Positions 61,989-64,000 of a DNA stretch of 64,000 nt are shown one piece after another; positions within the stretch are counted from its first letter, which is position 1, and every line of letters begins with the position of its first letter. The DNA comes from Streptomyces sp. Tu 3180. GTDB lineage: Bacteria > Actinomycetota > Actinomycetes > Streptomycetales > Streptomycetaceae. The DNA lies in assembly GCF_009852415.1 (NCBI RefSeq), contig NZ_WOXS01000002.1, forward strand, positions 1,488,001 to 1,552,000, read 5' to 3'. The notes under the pieces are model-generated. The model was given only the letters and a program-made list of their open reading frames with translations, was not told the DNA's origin and did not search any database. The position numbers were made by a program, and so were the translations under genes.

Positions 61989-62792
61989 ATGCCCCGTTCC
62001 ACGCACCGTCCCCGGCGTTCCCCGTGGACCGCCGGTGCCGCGGCCGCCGCCCTCCTGGCGCTGGGCGGCTGCTCCGCGTCCGGCTCGAGCGCCTCGGGGG
62101 CCACCGGGGACGGTCCCTCCGGGACGGTCACCGTCTTCGCGGCCGCCTCGCTCGAGGAGAGCTTCACGACGCTCGGCGAACGGTTCGAGAAGGAGCACCC
62201 GGGGACGGAGGTCACCTTCAGCTTCGGCGGCAGCGACACCCTGGCCGCCGGCATCGTCGGCGGTGCCCCGGCCGACGTCTTCGCGGCGGCCAGCGCCAGG
62301 ACGATGAAGCTCGTCACGGACGAGGGGCGCACGGCGGGCAGCCCGAGCACGTTCGTCCGCAACCGTCTGGAGATCGCCACCCTGCCGGGCAACCCGCACG
62401 GGATCGACTCCCTGGAGGATCTGACCGCGCCCGGTCTGAAGGTCGTGCTGTGCGACCGGACGGTGCCCTGCGGTTCGGCCGCGCGAACGGCCCTCACGGC
62501 CGCCGGCGTCGGACTGACGCCGGTTTCCTACGAGCAGGACGTCAAGAGCGCCCTGACGAAGGTCGAGCTGAGGGAGGCCGACGCCGCCGTCGTGTACCGC
62601 ACGGACGTGAGGGCCGCGGGTGACAAGGTGGAGGGCGTGGAGTTCCCGGAGTCGGCCGAGGCCGTCAACGACTATCCGATCGCCCGCCTCGAGAGCGCCC
62701 CGAACCCGGCGGCGGCGAAGGCGTTCGTCGCCCTGGTGAAGTCACCGGAGGGCCGCAAGGTCCTGGCCGAAGCCGGGTTCCTCGAGCCGTGA
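61989..62792 (+). CDS. modA: molybdate-binding lipoprotein ModA
   Basis: A 267-aa periplasmic-type binding lipoprotein: signal peptide ending LGGC lipobox near residue 25, then VTVFAAASLEESFTTLG and SFGGSDTLAAGI, the oxyanion-binding Ser motifs, and PADVFAAAS. ATG at 61989 follows AGGGAG. It captures molybdate for ModBC. Overlaps modB by 4 bp. Confidence 0.94.
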   Translation: MPRSTHRPRRSPWTAGAAAAALLALGGCSASGSSASGATGDGPSGTVTVFAAASLEESFTTLGERFEKEHPGTEVTFSFGGSDTLAAGIVGGAPADVFAAASARTMKLVTDEGRTAGSPSTFVRNRLEIATLPGNPHGIDSLEDLTAPGLKVVLCDRTVPCGSAARTALTAAGVGLTPVSYEQDVKSALTKVELREADAAVVYRTDVRAAGDKVEGVEFPESAEAVNDYPIARLESAPNPAAAKAFVALVKSPEGRKVLAEAGFLEP

Positions 62793-63676
62793 CCGGTCAG
62801 CACGGCGCCCCGCCGGACCCGGGCACGCCCGCGCCCGCGCCGTCCCCCGGCGGCGGCCGGAGCGGGACACGGGCCCCGAGGGCCCCCCGCACCCCCGGCC
62901 GCGGCGTCCCCCTCCCCCTCCTCGCGCCCGCCCTCCTGGGCCTCGCCTTCCTCCTGGTCCCCCTCCTCGCCCTCCTCCTGCGGGCTCCCTGGCGCAGCCT
63001 CCCCGAGCAGTTGACCAGCCCCGAGGTGTGGCAGGCGCTGCGCCTGTCACTGGTCTGCGCCACGGCGGCGACCGCGCTGAGCCTGGTCGTCGGCGTCCCG
63101 CTGGCCTGGCTGCTGGCCCGTGCGGACTTCCCCGGCCGCGGTCTGGTCCGCGCCCTGGTGACGCTTCCGCTGGTCCTCCCCCCGGTGGTGGGCGGCGTCG
63201 CCCTGCTGCTCGCCCTGGGCCGCAACGGCGTCGTCGGCCGGTGGCTGGACGCGTGGTTCGGCGTCACCCTGCCGTTCACCACCACGGGTGTCGTGCTCGC
63301 CGAGACGTTCGTGGCGATGCCGTTCCTCGTCATCAGCGTCGAGGGCACGCTGCGGGCCGCCGACCCGCGCTACGAGGAGGCGGCCGCCACCCTGGGCGCC
63401 TCCCGCTTCACCGCGTTCCGCCGGGTCACCCTGCCGCTGATCGCCCCGGGCATCGCGGCCGGCGCCGTCCTCGCCTGGGCCAGGGCCCTCGGTGAGTTCG
63501 GCGCGACGATCACCTTCGCCGGCAACTTCCCCGGCCGCACCCAGACCATGCCGCTCGCGGTGTACCTCGCCCTGCAGAACGACCCGGCCGCCGCGATCGC
63601 CCTCAGCCTGGTGCTGCTGGCGGTGTCCGTCGCCGTGCTCGCCGGGCTGCGGGACCGCTGGATGAGGACGGCCTGA
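62789..63676 (+). CDS. modB: molybdate ABC permease ModB
   Basis: A 295-aa permease with the EAA loop (EEAAATLGASRFTAFRRVTLPLIAPGI) that contacts the ATPase and about six membrane spans. The first 40 residues are a Pro/Arg-rich cytoplasmic extension. GTG start overlaps the modA stop (GTGA). Confidence 0.94.
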   Translation: MTGQHGAPPDPGTPAPAPSPGGGRSGTRAPRAPRTPGRGVPLPLLAPALLGLAFLLVPLLALLLRAPWRSLPEQLTSPEVWQALRLSLVCATAATALSLVVGVPLAWLLARADFPGRGLVRALVTLPLVLPPVVGGVALLLALGRNGVVGRWLDAWFGVTLPFTTTGVVLAETFVAMPFLVISVEGTLRAADPRYEEAAATLGASRFTAFRRVTLPLIAPGIAAGAVLAWARALGEFGATITFAGNFPGRTQTMPLAVYLALQNDPAAAIALSLVLLAVSVAVLAGLRDRWMRTA

Positions 63677-63679
63677 CCC

Positions 63680-64000
63680 GTGCCCGAGACCACCCCGAAG
63701 CGTTCCGGACGAGCGCCCGGCCCCGCCGGTCCCGTGCCCGGACCGGCCGCCGAGGGCCTCGACGCGCGGCTCGTCGTCGACCGCGGCTCCTTCCGCCTGG
63801 ACATCGCGCTCACCGCCGCGCCCGGCGACGTCGTCGCCCTGCTGGGCCCGAACGGCGCCGGCAAGACCACCGCCCTGCGCGCGCTGGCCGGCCTCACCCC
63901 GCTCACGGCGGGCCACCTGCGGCTGGACGGCGCCGAGCTGCGCCGCACGCCGCCCGAGTCGCGCCCGGTCGGCGTCGTCTTCCAGGACTACCTGCTCTTC
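63680..64000 (+). CDS. modC: molybdate ABC ATPase ModC, 5' part only
   Basis: GTG at 63680, three nt after the modB stop, opens an ABC ATPase cut off by the window end (107 codons). Walker [10 protein letters not shown] and the Q-loop start VVFQDYLLF are present. Energises ModAB. Confidence 0.9.
   Translation, partial: MPETTPKRSGRAPGPAGPVPGPAAEGLDARLVVDRGSFRLDIALTAAPGDVVALLGPNGAGKTTALRALAGLTPLTAGHLRLDGAELRRTPPESRPVGVVFQDYLLF

Noticed and set aside
1..64000. tRNA, rRNA, CRISPR, IS elements
   Set aside because: No T-loop plus acceptor pattern, rRNA signature, regularly spaced repeats or transposase frame was seen by eye; a covariance search would be decisive.

Overview
The window is chromosomal DNA from a Streptomyces-like actinobacterium. 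The GC content is very high, third codon positions are almost all G or C, GTG starts are common, and several families are typical of streptomycetes (DUF5999, HipA-like/DUF3037 pair, excalibur surface protein, FscRI-type PAS-LuxR relic). I found no tRNA, rRNA, CRISPR array, insertion sequence or phage gene.

The main finding is a complete long-form antimycin-type depsipeptide cluster at about 26.8-53.8 kb, recognised gene for gene. A leftward operon antHIJKLMNOP (34.45 to 26.79 kb) holds a five-part PaaABCDE-like anthranilate oxygenase, a ketoreductase, tryptophan 2,3-dioxygenase, a formamidase-like hydrolase and kynureninase. A divergent rightward operon antFGQ holds an acyl carrier protein, an aryl-AMP ligase and a phosphopantetheinyl transferase. 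A leftward operon antCDE holds the C-A-T-C-A-KR-T NRPS, the KS-AT-ACP-TE PKS and a crotonyl-CoA carboxylase/reductase. A rightward pair antBA holds the C8 acyltransferase and the ECF sigma factor. In the known pathway tryptophan is converted through kynurenine to anthranilate, loaded on AntF by AntG, rearranged to 3-aminosalicylate by AntHIJKL and formylated. AntC then adds threonine and lactate (pyruvate reduced by its KR), AntD adds an alkylmalonyl unit supplied by AntE and closes the dilactone, AntM reduces C8 and AntB acylates it. Strong hairpins bound the operons at 26.66, 37.52 and 55.70 kb.

Left flank (0-26.6 kb) is ordinary core and accessory chromosome: undecaprenyl-diphosphatase, apolipoprotein N-acyltransferase, uracil-DNA glycosylase, an orphan peptide-binding lipoprotein, a FabG-type pair, and several local regulator/target pairs (TetR with a flavin monooxygenase, LysR with an EamA exporter, MocR with a flavin-binding oxidase, PadR). 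Right flank (53.8-64 kb) holds relics of two regulators, then phzF-like, CPBP protease, glutamate-cysteine ligase family and unknown genes, a LacI regulator, and a molybdate uptake locus (MerR/TOBE regulator, modA, modB, start of modC) that runs off the window.

Gene decay is frequent for a streptomycete segment: a Rieske gene with two frameshifts and a repeat insertion, an internally deleted FMN-binding regulator, a nonsense-truncated GNAT, a frameshifted LacI, a decayed PAS-LuxR regulator directly beside antA, and an XRE remnant. Some single-base shifts lie in G/C runs and could be sequence errors. The cluster itself is a known type; the points that look less described are the PAS-LuxR relic convergent with antA, a coupled 33-codon leader ORF before antH, a pseudo A-subdomain linker in AntC, and a molybdate promoter with a dyad in its -35/-10 spacer.
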